NCBI GenBank assembly: GCA_964469525.1
Contig: CAYXYU010000012.1
Location: 1-54,077 of the forward strand
Source: JABDCD01 sp964469525
GTDB taxonomy: Bacteria > Pseudomonadota > Alphaproteobacteria > Rickettsiales > SXRF01
Length of the DNA: 54,077 nt
Direction: 5' to 3'
The position numbers and the translations under genes were made by a program. Of this stretch, positions 15,895 to 27,427 are shown in pieces. Each line of letters opens with the position of its first letter. Position 1 is the stretch's first letter. The notes under the pieces are model-generated. The model saw only the letters and a program-made list of their open reading frames with translations. It did no database searches and was not told the origin of the DNA.

Positions 15895-17028
15895 ATGATG
15901 AACCTGACTGCCATGGACGTACGCAAGCTGACCGAGGAACCTTCCTTGCAGATGCGCGGCCGACTCGCCGCCAAGATCGCCATTGACTATCGATCCGGCC
16001 ATTTTACTCCCGTCGAGTGCGACATTGCCCACGATATTTTCCGCATTCTGATCAAGGATGTCGAGAAAAAAATCCGCGCACTGCTATCGGAGCAGCTGGC
16101 GCATTGCCCCGGCGCACCACACGACATCATCCTCACCCTGGCGGAGGACGAGGCCGAGGTCGCCATGCCGGTACTCGAATTTTCTGAAGTGTTAAGCGAA
16201 AACGACCTGCTTGCCATCGTCGAGAGCACAGAGGAGGTTATGAAGCTACGCGCTGTCGCCCGGCGCGAGTGCGTTTCCGCATCGCTGGCCTCGCGACTGA
16301 TCGAAACGAGGCAGGAACTGGTGCTGGGTGACCTGTTCGCCAACAAAGGTGCCGAACTCGCTGAGGAAAAGATGCTCTCCGCCTGGGATTCGTTTGGCGA
16401 TAACGAGCCGCTGCTGAAAATCCTGGTGCAGCGGGGCGGTTTGCCGCTGGCGGTGGCCGAGCGGGTGTTCTTCGCTGTCTCCAATGAGCTGAAGCGCCAG
16501 CTGGTGGCCAGCTACAAGTTCGAAGCGCCGCGCATCCAGAAAACGGTGAATGATATCCGGGAATGGGAGATGCTGGGCATCATTCCTGCCCACAGCGACG
16601 CTGATCCGAACGACGACGAAGAAATCGAGGCGCTGGTCGCCAGCCTGCATGCCGGTGGACGCCTGAGTCATTCGCTGCTGATCCGGGCCTTGTGCGTCGG
16701 CAACCTTGCCGTGTTCGAGGCCGGCATTGCGAAGCTGGCCGGCATGCCGCGCGCCAACGCCCGCATCCTGCTGTGCGATCCGGGCGGGCTCGGCTTTGAC
16801 TCGATCTACCGCGCGGCTGCCATGCCGGAAGGCTTCCATGGCGCCGTGCAAGCGCTTTTTATCATGGCGCTGGAAGAGACTGATTACGGCCGCGCGAAAC
16901 GAGCCGACTTCCGCAAGCGTATCATTGACCGCATTTACAGGGAGCGGTATCACCAGACCATTGAAAATATGGAATATTTGCTATCGATTCTCGGGGGGAA
17001 GATCGTTGCAGCCGATACCGTCCATTGA
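15895..17028 (+). CDS. DUF2336 protein (first of a pair)
   Basis: This is an alphaproteobacterial DUF2336 protein (Pfam PF10098), function unknown. The 377-residue sequence is nearly all helix with HEAT-like repeats: LTAMDVRKLTEEPSLQMRGRLAAKIA at the start, then DIFRILIKDVEKKIRALLSEQL, and EVAMPVLEFSEVLSENDLLAIV, each matching the same region in the downstream paralogue. There is no signal peptide or membrane segment. AGGGGGA at 15884-15890 supports ATG 15895 (or 15898). It overlaps the next gene by 23 bases. Some relatives sit near regulators of motility and stress, but nothing here shows the role. Confidence 0.85.
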   Translation: MMNLTAMDVRKLTEEPSLQMRGRLAAKIAIDYRSGHFTPVECDIAHDIFRILIKDVEKKIRALLSEQLAHCPGAPHDIILTLAEDEAEVAMPVLEFSEVLSENDLLAIVESTEEVMKLRAVARRECVSASLASRLIETRQELVLGDLFANKGAELAEEKMLSAWDSFGDNEPLLKILVQRGGLPLAVAERVFFAVSNELKRQLVASYKFEAPRIQKTVNDIREWEMLGIIPAHSDADPNDDEEIEALVASLHAGGRLSHSLLIRALCVGNLAVFEAGIAKLAGMPRANARILLCDPGGLGFDSIYRAAAMPEGFHGAVQALFIMALEETDYGRAKRADFRKRIIDRIYRERYHQTIENMEYLLSILGGKIVAADTVH

Positions 17029-18145
17029 GGAGAATCTCGACAGCATCACTCTCACTGCAGATGATGTGGTACGATTGCTGTCCGATTCGACGGCCGGCCC
17101 CCGCATCGATGTTGCCCGGAAGATCGCTGGCGCATACAGTACGGCGCAGCTGACTGACCGCGAGAACCGCGTCGCCGAGCATATCTTCCGCCTGCTGCTG
17201 CGCGACACCGAGGTGCAGGTGCGCCGGACGCTCTCCGAGAGTATAAAGAAAAGCGAGACCATTCCGCGCGACATCGTGATGGGGCTGGCGCGCGATGTGC
17301 AGGAGGTGGCGCTGCCGGTTCTGCGCCACTCGGAGGTGCTGACCGACGACGACCTGGCCGATCTGATCCAGCACACCGAGGAAGACGCCCGTTTCCTGGC
17401 GATGGCGCAGCGCCGCTCGCTGACGTCGCGCATCTGCGACATGCTGCTGGGACGCGGCGACGATACGGTGGCGGCGGCGTTGGTGCGCAACACCGGCGCC
17501 GAGATGTCGGAGCAGGGGTTCCTGAAGGTCATCGCACGGCAGGGCGAGAACAAGAGCCTGATGACGGCAATGGGCAGCCGGCCCCGCCTCCCGATTGCGG
17601 TGGCGGAGAAGCTGGTGCATGTGGTGACGGCGTCGCTGGCCGAGCAGTTGCGGAAAAAATACCAATTGCCTGATCAGCAGATCGAGCAGGAGGTGGAGAA
17701 GGTACGCGAGAGCGAGACGCTGGCGTTGGTGCGTATTTCGCAATCACCGGAAGAGGTGGAAAAGCTGGTCGCGCAGCTTATTGCCTTCGATCGGTTGACG
17801 TCTTCCCTGATCTTAAGCGCCCTGTGCCAAGGTAACTTCGCCTTTTTTGAAATCAGCCTGGCGCGGCTCTCCGACATCCCCATCGCCAACGCCCGCACGC
17901 TGATCATCGACCGCGGTGAACTCGGCTTCCGCGCCGTTTATAATAAGTCCGGCCTGCCGGAGGCGATGTTCCCTGCCGTACGCCTGTTGCTGCGCGCCGT
18001 ACGCGAGCTTGACGCCAAGGGCGAGCGCCCTGGCTCGAAGCGCTACCCCAACCGCATCGTCGAGCGGCTGCTGCAGCTCTCCGAGGAAACGCCGGTGGAC
18101 AATCTCTCCTACCTGATCGCGCTGGTCAGACGGATGGGGACGTAA
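17006..18145 (+). CDS. DUF2336 protein (second of a pair)
   Basis: This 379-residue DUF2336 protein is a paralogue of the preceding one, aligned over its whole length (LTADDVVRLLSDSTAGPRIDVARKIA; HIFRLLLRDTEVQVRRTLSES; EVALPVLRHSEVLTDDDLADLI). No ATG lies at the expected start; TTG 17006, preceded by the G-rich run at 16993-16999, gives a protein of the same length as its neighbour, so I chose it. An upstream continuation of the frame is an artefact of overlap with the first gene. The overlap of 23 bases suggests co-translation, perhaps as a heteromer. Function is unknown. Confidence 0.82.
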   Translation: MQPIPSIEENLDSITLTADDVVRLLSDSTAGPRIDVARKIAGAYSTAQLTDRENRVAEHIFRLLLRDTEVQVRRTLSESIKKSETIPRDIVMGLARDVQEVALPVLRHSEVLTDDDLADLIQHTEEDARFLAMAQRRSLTSRICDMLLGRGDDTVAAALVRNTGAEMSEQGFLKVIARQGENKSLMTAMGSRPRLPIAVAEKLVHVVTASLAEQLRKKYQLPDQQIEQEVEKVRESETLALVRISQSPEEVEKLVAQLIAFDRLTSSLILSALCQGNFAFFEISLARLSDIPIANARTLIIDRGELGFRAVYNKSGLPEAMFPAVRLLLRAVRELDAKGERPGSKRYPNRIVERLLQLSEETPVDNLSYLIALVRRMGT

Positions 18146-18209
18146 GGCTTTACACTCAAATTGAATTGTGCCACTTTCTTAGCCAATTAACCATTTCAGC
18201 CGGGGATTC

Positions 18210-18989
18210 ATGAGCTTTACTAAAATCGCCTGCGTTGCCGATGATTCCCCCAAGGCGCAGACCGCGCTGAAGGAGCTGCGCAAGCATTACGACATCGTAG
18301 AGCTGACCAAGCGGCGCATGAGCGCGCAGGTGATCGTAGTGCTCGGCGGTGACGGCTTCATGCTGCAGACGCTGCATGCTCATATGAAGATGAAGCTGCC
18401 GTTTTACGGCATCAATTGCGGCACGGTCGGCTTCCTGATGAACCAGCACGCGCTGGAGGGGTTGCATGAGCGCATCAACCATGCCCGCGCTTCCACCCTC
18501 TATCCGCTGCACATGTACGCCAAGCGCGCCAGCGGCAAGGTGGTGCAGGCGCTGGCCTTCAATGAGGTGTCGCTGTTCCGCGCCAGCCGTCAGGCGGCGA
18601 AGATCCGTGTCTCGATTGACCATGTGGTGCGGCTTAAGGAGCTGAGCTGCGACGGGGTGTTGGTCGCCACGCCCGCCGGCAGCACCGCCTATAATTTCTC
18701 GGCGGGCGGGCCGATCATACCGCTTGGCGCCAACGTCATCGCCCTGACGCCGCTGGTACCCTTTCGCCCGCGGCGCTGGCGCGGAGCGCTGCTGTGCCAT
18801 GATTCCTGCGTCAATTTCACCATCCTCGAGCCGCACAAGCGCCCGGTCAACGCCGTGGCGGATTTTACGGAAATACAGGAGGTTGCCGAGGTGGTGGTTA
18901 GTGAGCAGCGCAAATCAGGCGTGACACTTCTGTTCGATCCTGAACATAATCTTGAAGAGCGCATCATCAAGGAGCAGTTTACCTATTAA
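18210..18989 (+). CDS. nadK: NAD kinase
   Basis: It phosphorylates NAD to NADP. The 259-residue protein shows the GGDG motif (VVLGGDGFML, near residue 48), the catalytic-site FNEVSLFR, the GVLVATPAGSTAYNFSAGGPI signature (near 150-172), and a C-terminal beta domain. The length is typical of short alphaproteobacterial NadK. It stands alone between the DUF2336 pair and the cold-shock gene; a TTAACCAT word lies just upstream (about 18186). Confidence 0.93.
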   Translation: MSFTKIACVADDSPKAQTALKELRKHYDIVELTKRRMSAQVIVVLGGDGFMLQTLHAHMKMKLPFYGINCGTVGFLMNQHALEGLHERINHARASTLYPLHMYAKRASGKVVQALAFNEVSLFRASRQAAKIRVSIDHVVRLKELSCDGVLVATPAGSTAYNFSAGGPIIPLGANVIALTPLVPFRPRRWRGALLCHDSCVNFTILEPHKRPVNAVADFTEIQEVAEVVVSEQRKSGVTLLFDPEHNLEERIIKEQFTY

Positions 18990-19083
18990 TCTGTTGCCAA
19001 CCCTGCATGTCTGCGCTAAAAACCTGCCCCATGCGGCGTAGTTGCCGCTGTAATGGAATATCAAGTAAGGCAAGGAGTAAAGC

Positions 19084-19287
19084 ATGGCCACTGGCGTAGT
19101 AAAATGGTATAACCCCGCAAAGCGTTTCGGTTTCATTAAGCCCGATGACGGCGGCAACGATGTGTTTGTGCACGTGTCGGCGCTGGAAGCGGCCGGTCTC
19201 ATGACCCTCGACGAAAACCAGAAGGTCCAGTACGAGCTTGCAGAAAATAAGGGCAAGACCTCGGCAGTCGATTTGAAGCTCCTGTAG
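19084..19287 (+). CDS. Cold-shock domain protein
   Basis: This is a 67-residue single cold-shock domain protein that binds single-stranded RNA or DNA. RNP1 reads KRFGFIKP (usually KGFGFI) and RNP2 VFVHVSAL. AAGGAG at 19073-19078 gives a strong start. It is followed by an intrinsic terminator that is also part of a palindromic repeat. It is monocistronic, as usual for csp genes; whether it is cold-induced cannot be seen. Confidence 0.93.
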   Translation: MATGVVKWYNPAKRFGFIKPDDGGNDVFVHVSALEAAGLMTLDENQKVQYELAENKGKTSAVDLKLL

Positions 19288-19291
19288 TAAT

Positions 19292-19377
19292 GCGTCATAC
19301 CGGCGTAAGCCGGTATCCAGTTTTTATGTGCAGCAGTCTGGATCCGGCCAGAATTTAAATATCGGTCGGGATGACGG
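19292..19377. repeat. Palindromic GTCAT...ATGAC repeat, with terminator of the csp gene
   Basis: An 8-bp perfect stem ATACCGGC / GCCGGTAT (19297-19304 and 19309-19316) is followed by CCAG and TTTTT (19321-19325), which makes a plausible intrinsic terminator. The element continues to GGGATGACG near 19377, mirroring the first CGTCAT, as in the widespread alphaproteobacterial palindromic repeats. Relatives here are at 27261, 30885, 41411 and 41561. Confidence 0.75.
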
Positions 19378-19401
19378 CTGCTTTTGTTTTATACGGTAGC
19401 T

Positions 19402-21231
<1,830 letters not shown>

Positions 21232-21345
21232 CTTGCGTTATTTGCAGTGGGGGAGGTGGGATTTATACATAATTTATGCCGCTGGCGTTGCCCTGTGTGG
21301 TAAAATAAATAATAAATAATCCTGTCCTGACACAGGGAAACCGTC

Positions 21346-22554
21346 ATGGCATCACCGCGGTCAAAAGCAGCAGGCACCCCATCCTCTACGCCTTCCAACC
21401 GAGAGGAAGCCTCTTACCGGTACCTGAAAAACATGATCGACAATATCGCCGATCCCATCTTCGTTAAGGACCGGCAGCATCGCTGGATCGACGGCAACAA
21501 GGCGTTTTGGGCGCTAATGGGCGGCCTGCCGGAGAAGTTTCTTGGAAAAAGCGATTATGATTTTTTTTCCAAGGAGGAGGCGGATGTATTCTGGGACCGG
21601 GACGATAGGGTGTTCAATACCGGAAAAGCCGACATTAACGAGGAGTTCCTGACCGATCATCAGGGCAGGCGCCATGTGCTGCTGACCACGAAAACCGTAT
21701 TTCTCAACGAAAAGAACGAGCCGGTGCTGGTCGGCGTCATCCGTGACATTACGGCGCAGAAGGAACTGGAGGAGATGGAGGAGCAGCGCCTGAAGGCGGC
21801 CTTTTACAAGCAGCTGGAAGCGAAAGTCCGCGAGTTGCAGGAAACCAACTACGAGCTGAGCCGTTTTGCCTGGGTGGCGTCCCACGACCTCCAGGAGCCT
21901 CTGCGGACGGCAGTCATCAATTTGGAGCTGCTGGCGCAGCATTGCGGTGGTAAGCTCGATGAGCATGCACGGGAATATATCCACACTGCTGTGGAAAATA
22001 CGCACCGGCTGCAGCGCCTGGTCGAAGACCTGCTGGTACACGCGCGCGTTGAAAAGGTGACGGAGTTCGAGTCTGTGGATCTCAATCAGGTATTACGCAC
22101 CGTCATAGAGGATTTGCAGGCGGCGATTCAGGAAAGCCAGGCGGAAATAATGGCGGCGGCGCTCCCTACCGTTCAGGGCGACGTCGTATTGCTGTCGCGT
22201 ATTTTTCAGAATCTGCTTTCCAATGCCATGAAGTTCCGCCAGAAAGGCGAGTGTCCGCGTATCCGTATCGACTGCAAGCGGAAAGAGGAGGAATGGGTAA
22301 TATCCGTCAAGGATAACGGGATCGGGATCGATCCCGCCTACCATCAGCGGATCTTCGGCTTCTTCGAGCGGCTGCATCCGAAATCCCGTTATCCCGGCTC
22401 GGGCATCGGCCTTGCAACCTGCAAGAAAATCGTCAATCTGCACGGGGGGAACATCTGGGTGGAATCGGCCCCCTCGGAGGGGAGCACGTTCTTTTTCACA
22501 TTGCCTGACCGCAGGCAGGAGGCGAACCATGCACATTCTACTGGTGGAAGATAA
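21346..22554 (+). CDS. PAS-domain sensor histidine kinase (phytochrome-kinase-like)
   Basis: This is a soluble 402-residue kinase. Residues about 28-140 form a PAS/PAC domain (PIFVKDRQHRWIDGNKAFW; VGVIRDITAQKELEEMEEQ). A short coiled coil follows, then the HisKA domain with ASHDLQEPLR and His180, and the HATPase domain with N box NLLSNAMKF, G1 DNGIGIDP and G2 GSGIGLATCKK. There is no membrane segment or GAF/PHY chromophore domain. The H-box subtype is that of bacteriophytochrome-type kinases, which usually phosphorylate stand-alone receivers like the next gene. The two genes overlap by 26 bases. Confidence 0.93.
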   Translation: MASPRSKAAGTPSSTPSNREEASYRYLKNMIDNIADPIFVKDRQHRWIDGNKAFWALMGGLPEKFLGKSDYDFFSKEEADVFWDRDDRVFNTGKADINEEFLTDHQGRRHVLLTTKTVFLNEKNEPVLVGVIRDITAQKELEEMEEQRLKAAFYKQLEAKVRELQETNYELSRFAWVASHDLQEPLRTAVINLELLAQHCGGKLDEHAREYIHTAVENTHRLQRLVEDLLVHARVEKVTEFESVDLNQVLRTVIEDLQAAIQESQAEIMAAALPTVQGDVVLLSRIFQNLLSNAMKFRQKGECPRIRIDCKRKEEEWVISVKDNGIGIDPAYHQRIFGFFERLHPKSRYPGSGIGLATCKKIVNLHGGNIWVESAPSEGSTFFFTLPDRRQEANHAHSTGGR

Positions 22555-22948
22555 TCCTTCCGATGTGCGTCTTTTGAAGGACCTGATGGAGGAGCAGGGG
22601 TACCAACCCTCGCTGCACTGGGTGATGGACGGGCATGAAGCGCTCGATTACGTGATGCAAAAAAAACCGTATGGCGAGGCGACGCGCCCGGACATCATAT
22701 TACTTGATCTGGGGCTTCCGCGCATCAGTGGATACGATGTGTTGAGAAAGCTCAAGAAAGATGCCAAATATGCCAAAATTCCCATTGTCATCCTGACCAC
22801 TTCGCGCGATCCGCTGGATCAGAAACAATGTGCCACGCTTGGCGCCGACGCGTTCCTCTCTAAGCCGCGCAACCTCAAGGAATATGAGCTGCTCGTTGAA
22901 AAGCTGGTCCATGAGTATTTCCCGCATCTCGTGCAGGCCGTACACTAA
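22529..22948 (+). CDS. Single-domain response regulator (Rcp1-like)
   Basis: This 139-residue receiver domain has no output domain. The acidic pocket is VEDNPSD, the phosphoacceptor is Asp60 in LLDLGLP, the Thr/Ser is in VILTTSRD, and the Lys is in FLSKPRN. The inserted loop after YVMQKKPYGEA is characteristic of the Rcp1-type partners of phytochrome-like kinases. AGGAGG about 7 bases before the ATG supports the start, and the overlap with the kinase gene supports a cognate pair. The target of signalling is unknown. Confidence 0.93.
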   Translation: MHILLVEDNPSDVRLLKDLMEEQGYQPSLHWVMDGHEALDYVMQKKPYGEATRPDIILLDLGLPRISGYDVLRKLKKDAKYAKIPIVILTTSRDPLDQKQCATLGADAFLSKPRNLKEYELLVEKLVHEYFPHLVQAVH

Positions 22949-22956
22949 AGTTACCC

Positions 22957-24963
<2,007 letters not shown>

Positions 24964-24964
24964 G

Positions 24965-25678
24965 TCAGACCTTTTCTGCCCAGGGTTGATCCGGGGTCAT
25001 TTCACGGGCAGGCGTGCTTTCGCCGCCGCGCTGCATGCCAGCAGCGACATCGGGCGGAATAACGCGCTCGATAAGTTCAATGATTTCAGGGAGAGCGGCT
25101 TTGAAGCGCTGATGCGCTTCGATTGCTTCGAGATGACGGTGTGCCCGGTGAGCGCCTGACTCCACTTTAAGCAATAAGTCTTTACCTGCGCTTGCTGCAT
25201 GCTTTTCATGCAATATACCCAGTTCCGACGAAATGGAGGCCAGACACTGTTGGTACTGATCTTGTTCCCCGGCAATCCATTTATCCAATACGGGTGAGAC
25301 ATGGGCCAGAGTTTTGTTAATCTCCTGCCAGCCGTTCCTGGTTAGGGGTTTCAATAATGGTACACGGCTGGACCGTGTATTGGATTCGATATCCTGCAGC
25401 GTTTTTAGCAGGCGTTGCGCATCCTTGTCCCCTTCTTTCCCTTTTCTTTCTCCGGATAACGCGTACAGGATATTGCGATACGTAAGCGATGATTGTTTTT
25501 TGGGATCATTCAGCAATTCTTGCTTTTTGGGTCCATCTAGCAATTCGATTACCCGCGTATACAACAACTCTTTGTCCGAAAGCGGAGGCGGTTCCTGACC
25601 TGCAGATGGCATAGCGATAGCGTCCTGTGATGTAACCGGTTCTTCGGCGGGCGCAATATCCGTGGGTTTGTCGCTCAT
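24965..25678 (-). CDS. Orphan protein, predicted helical with disordered N-terminus
   Basis: This is an unrecognised 237-residue soluble protein. The first 35 residues are Pro/Glu/Ala-rich and probably disordered; the rest is helical and rich in Lys, Glu and Leu (VIELLDGPKKQELLNDPKK; HLEAIEAHQRF), with a disordered tail. There is no signal peptide, membrane segment or catalytic motif. The gene converges with uvrB (one base apart) and lies 37 bases after the rnd end, so it interrupts an otherwise conserved housekeeping stretch. Its G+C (about 48%) is lower than uvrB. It belongs in style to the orphans at 27428, 36811 and 51099, though no shared motif is evident. Confidence 0.65.
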   Translation of the reverse strand: MSDKPTDIAPAEEPVTSQDAIAMPSAGQEPPPLSDKELLYTRVIELLDGPKKQELLNDPKKQSSLTYRNILYALSGERKGKEGDKDAQRLLKTLQDIESNTRSSRVPLLKPLTRNGWQEINKTLAHVSPVLDKWIAGEQDQYQQCLASISSELGILHEKHAASAGKDLLLKVESGAHRAHRHLEAIEAHQRFKAALPEIIELIERVIPPDVAAGMQRGGESTPAREMTPDQPWAEKV

Positions 25679-25715
25679 AAATTATTACTAATAATTAATG
25701 CCACCCCAGGCAAGC

Positions 25716-26858
25716 TTATATTTCCTCGAAGGCCACCTGCTTGTTGCGGGGGTTTAGTGACAGTTTCAACCTGCCCTGCATCAGCGCGCTCGCCTGTTTG
25801 CCGAAGATGTCGTAGCGCCAGCCGTGAAGGACAGGGGTGTCCTTGCCGAGCGCAATCGCCTCGATATCGTCCTTCCCGGCGATGATCGAGCTGGCGATGC
25901 CTTGCGCGTCGGCGGTGACTTTCAGGAGCAACTGCAACATGGCAGTGGCGGCGGTAATGTTTTCCGGGCGGCGGTGCTGCCTGGACGGTGGGTATTCGGA
26001 AGGCGGCAGGTCGAGCGCCGTCTGTACGCAGGCGAGAATGGCCTCCACCTTCGTTTTCGGCAGAGCCCGATCGATGCCGCGCATGCGGGAGAGGTCACTC
26101 TCCTTGCGCGGTTGCGAAAGCGCCAGCTCGACCAGCGTTTCGTCCTTGAGGATGCGCCCGCGCGGCAGGTCGGCCTTGCGCGCCTCGATCTCGCGCCAGC
26201 GCGCCAGCTCACGTAGCACCGCCAAATGCTTGGGACGCATGTTGCCGAACTTGAGGCGCTTCCAGGCCTCACTAGGGTCGAGCTGGTAAATAGCCGGGTC
26301 GGTCAGGTGCTCGTGCTCCTCGGCGATCCAGGAGCTGCGCCCGCGCGCCTCGATTTTGGCGACCAGCTCCTCGTAGATTTCCCGCAGGTGCGTTACGTCG
26401 GAAAGCGCATAGGAGAGCTGTTTCTCCGACAGCGGCCGCGCCGACCAGTCGGTGTAGCGCGAGCTTTTATCGAGCTCGGCGCCGACGATCTGGTTGACCA
26501 GCGATTCATAGCCCACCGACTCGCCATAGCCGCAGACGGCGGCGGCGACCTGCGTGTCGAAGATGGGGTGGGGAATCTTGTTCGACAGCAGGTGGAAAAT
26601 CTCAATATCCTGCCTGGCCGCGTGAAACACTTTCAGCAGCGATTCCTTCTGCAGCAGCGCGAATACCGGCTTCAGGTCGATGCCATGAGCCAGCGGGTCG
26701 ATGACCGCCGCGCGGGCGCTGCCGGCGATCTGGATCAGGCAGAGGCGGGGAAAATAGGTCTTGTCGCGGATGAACTCGGTGTCGATGGTGACGTAGCGGT
26801 CGCCTTCGACGGCGGCGCAGAAGGCGGTCAGTTCATCTTGGGTGACAATGGGGTGCAT
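25716..26858 (-). CDS. rnd: Ribonuclease D
   Basis: This 3'-to-5' exoribonuclease takes part in tRNA 3'-end maturation. The 380-residue protein has the DEDD exonuclease signature: IDTEFIRDKTYFPRLCLIQIA (exo I, near 25), HAARQDIEIFHL (exo II), and SYALSDVTHLREIYEEL (exo III), followed by an HRDC-like region (RPKHLAVLRELARWREIEA) and second HRDC segment. ATG 26858 is chosen; a TTG precedes it. It is read in the same direction as yggU, with a 57-base gap. Confidence 0.95.
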   Translation of the reverse strand: MHPIVTQDELTAFCAAVEGDRYVTIDTEFIRDKTYFPRLCLIQIAGSARAAVIDPLAHGIDLKPVFALLQKESLLKVFHAARQDIEIFHLLSNKIPHPIFDTQVAAAVCGYGESVGYESLVNQIVGAELDKSSRYTDWSARPLSEKQLSYALSDVTHLREIYEELVAKIEARGRSSWIAEEHEHLTDPAIYQLDPSEAWKRLKFGNMRPKHLAVLRELARWREIEARKADLPRGRILKDETLVELALSQPRKESDLSRMRGIDRALPKTKVEAILACVQTALDLPPSEYPPSRQHRRPENITAATAMLQLLLKVTADAQGIASSIIAGKDDIEAIALGKDTPVLHGWRYDIFGKQASALMQGRLKLSLNPRNKQVAFEEI

Positions 26859-26915
26859 CAACGGGGCTTATAGGGGGATAGGCATAGGCAGGCAAGATGT
26901 TTTGAAAACCATGGC

Positions 26916-27194
26916 CTAAGCGGACAGGATAGCGGCTATACGCGCATAGGCGGCCTGGTCATGGATTTTCAGCCGTTTATGGCGGGAGGTTTCACCGCCA
27001 ACGATCTCAAGGACCTGCTTTTGGATATCCAATTGCTTTGCAAGAAATTTTATCAACTCGGCGTTGGCTTTGCCATCCTCGGGCGGGGCGGCGATTTTAA
27101 CCTTGAGGGCGCGGCTGCCATTCGGCCCGTCTACCCAGCCGATAATCTGGTTCTTCGCAGATTTGGGGACGATATGCAGGGCCAGAATAGGCAT
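26916..27194 (-). CDS. DUF167/YggU family protein
   Basis: This is a 92-residue DUF167 (YggU) protein of unknown function found in all domains. The signature KVKIAAPPEDGKANAELIKFLAKQL and IVGGETSRHKRLKI is clear. It lies upstream of rnd on the same strand. Its promoter region faces the palindromic repeat and the truncated aspS copy. Confidence 0.9.
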   Translation of the reverse strand: MPILALHIVPKSAKNQIIGWVDGPNGSRALKVKIAAPPEDGKANAELIKFLAKQLDIQKQVLEIVGGETSRHKRLKIHDQAAYARIAAILSA

Positions 27195-27260
27195 TTTTCA
27201 TATAAATTATTGGCAATTGGCGGTTGATACTTTATACCACCCTATCGCTTAACTCAAACC

Positions 27261-27336
27261 GTCATTCCGGCGAAAGCCGGGATCCAACCTTCTGGACCCG
27301 TGTCGCGCCCTCCAATGACGGCTTGCACGGGATGAC
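27261..27336. repeat. Palindromic GTCAT...ATGAC repeat
   Basis: It opens with GTCATTCCGGCGAAAGCCGG (GCCGG/CCGGC hairpin) and closes with GGGATGAC at 27336. The next feature, eight bases on, is a copy of the aspS start, so it is one of two cases here where such a palindrome adjoins a duplicated tRNA-synthetase gene start. Confidence 0.8.
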
Positions 27337-27343
27337 ACATAAT

Positions 27344-27417
27344 ATGCACGCCTACCGCACTCATACTTGCGCCGCCCTTAATGCTTCGAATGTCGGCCAG
27401 ACCGTGAAGCTCTCGGG
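27344..27417 (+). pseudogene. Truncated copy of the aspS 5' end (74 bp, exact)
   Basis: These 74 bases are identical to 29004-29077, the first 24 and two-thirds codons of aspS, starting precisely at ATG. Downstream sequence diverges at once into the end of the orphan gene on the other strand. A possible old promoter (TTGGCA-N17-TATACC, near 27209-27237) lies upstream. It is either the remnant of the original aspS start, displaced by insertion of 1.59 kb, or a copy made during that event. Confidence 0.9.
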
Positions 27418-27427
27418 GCCGGCATTG

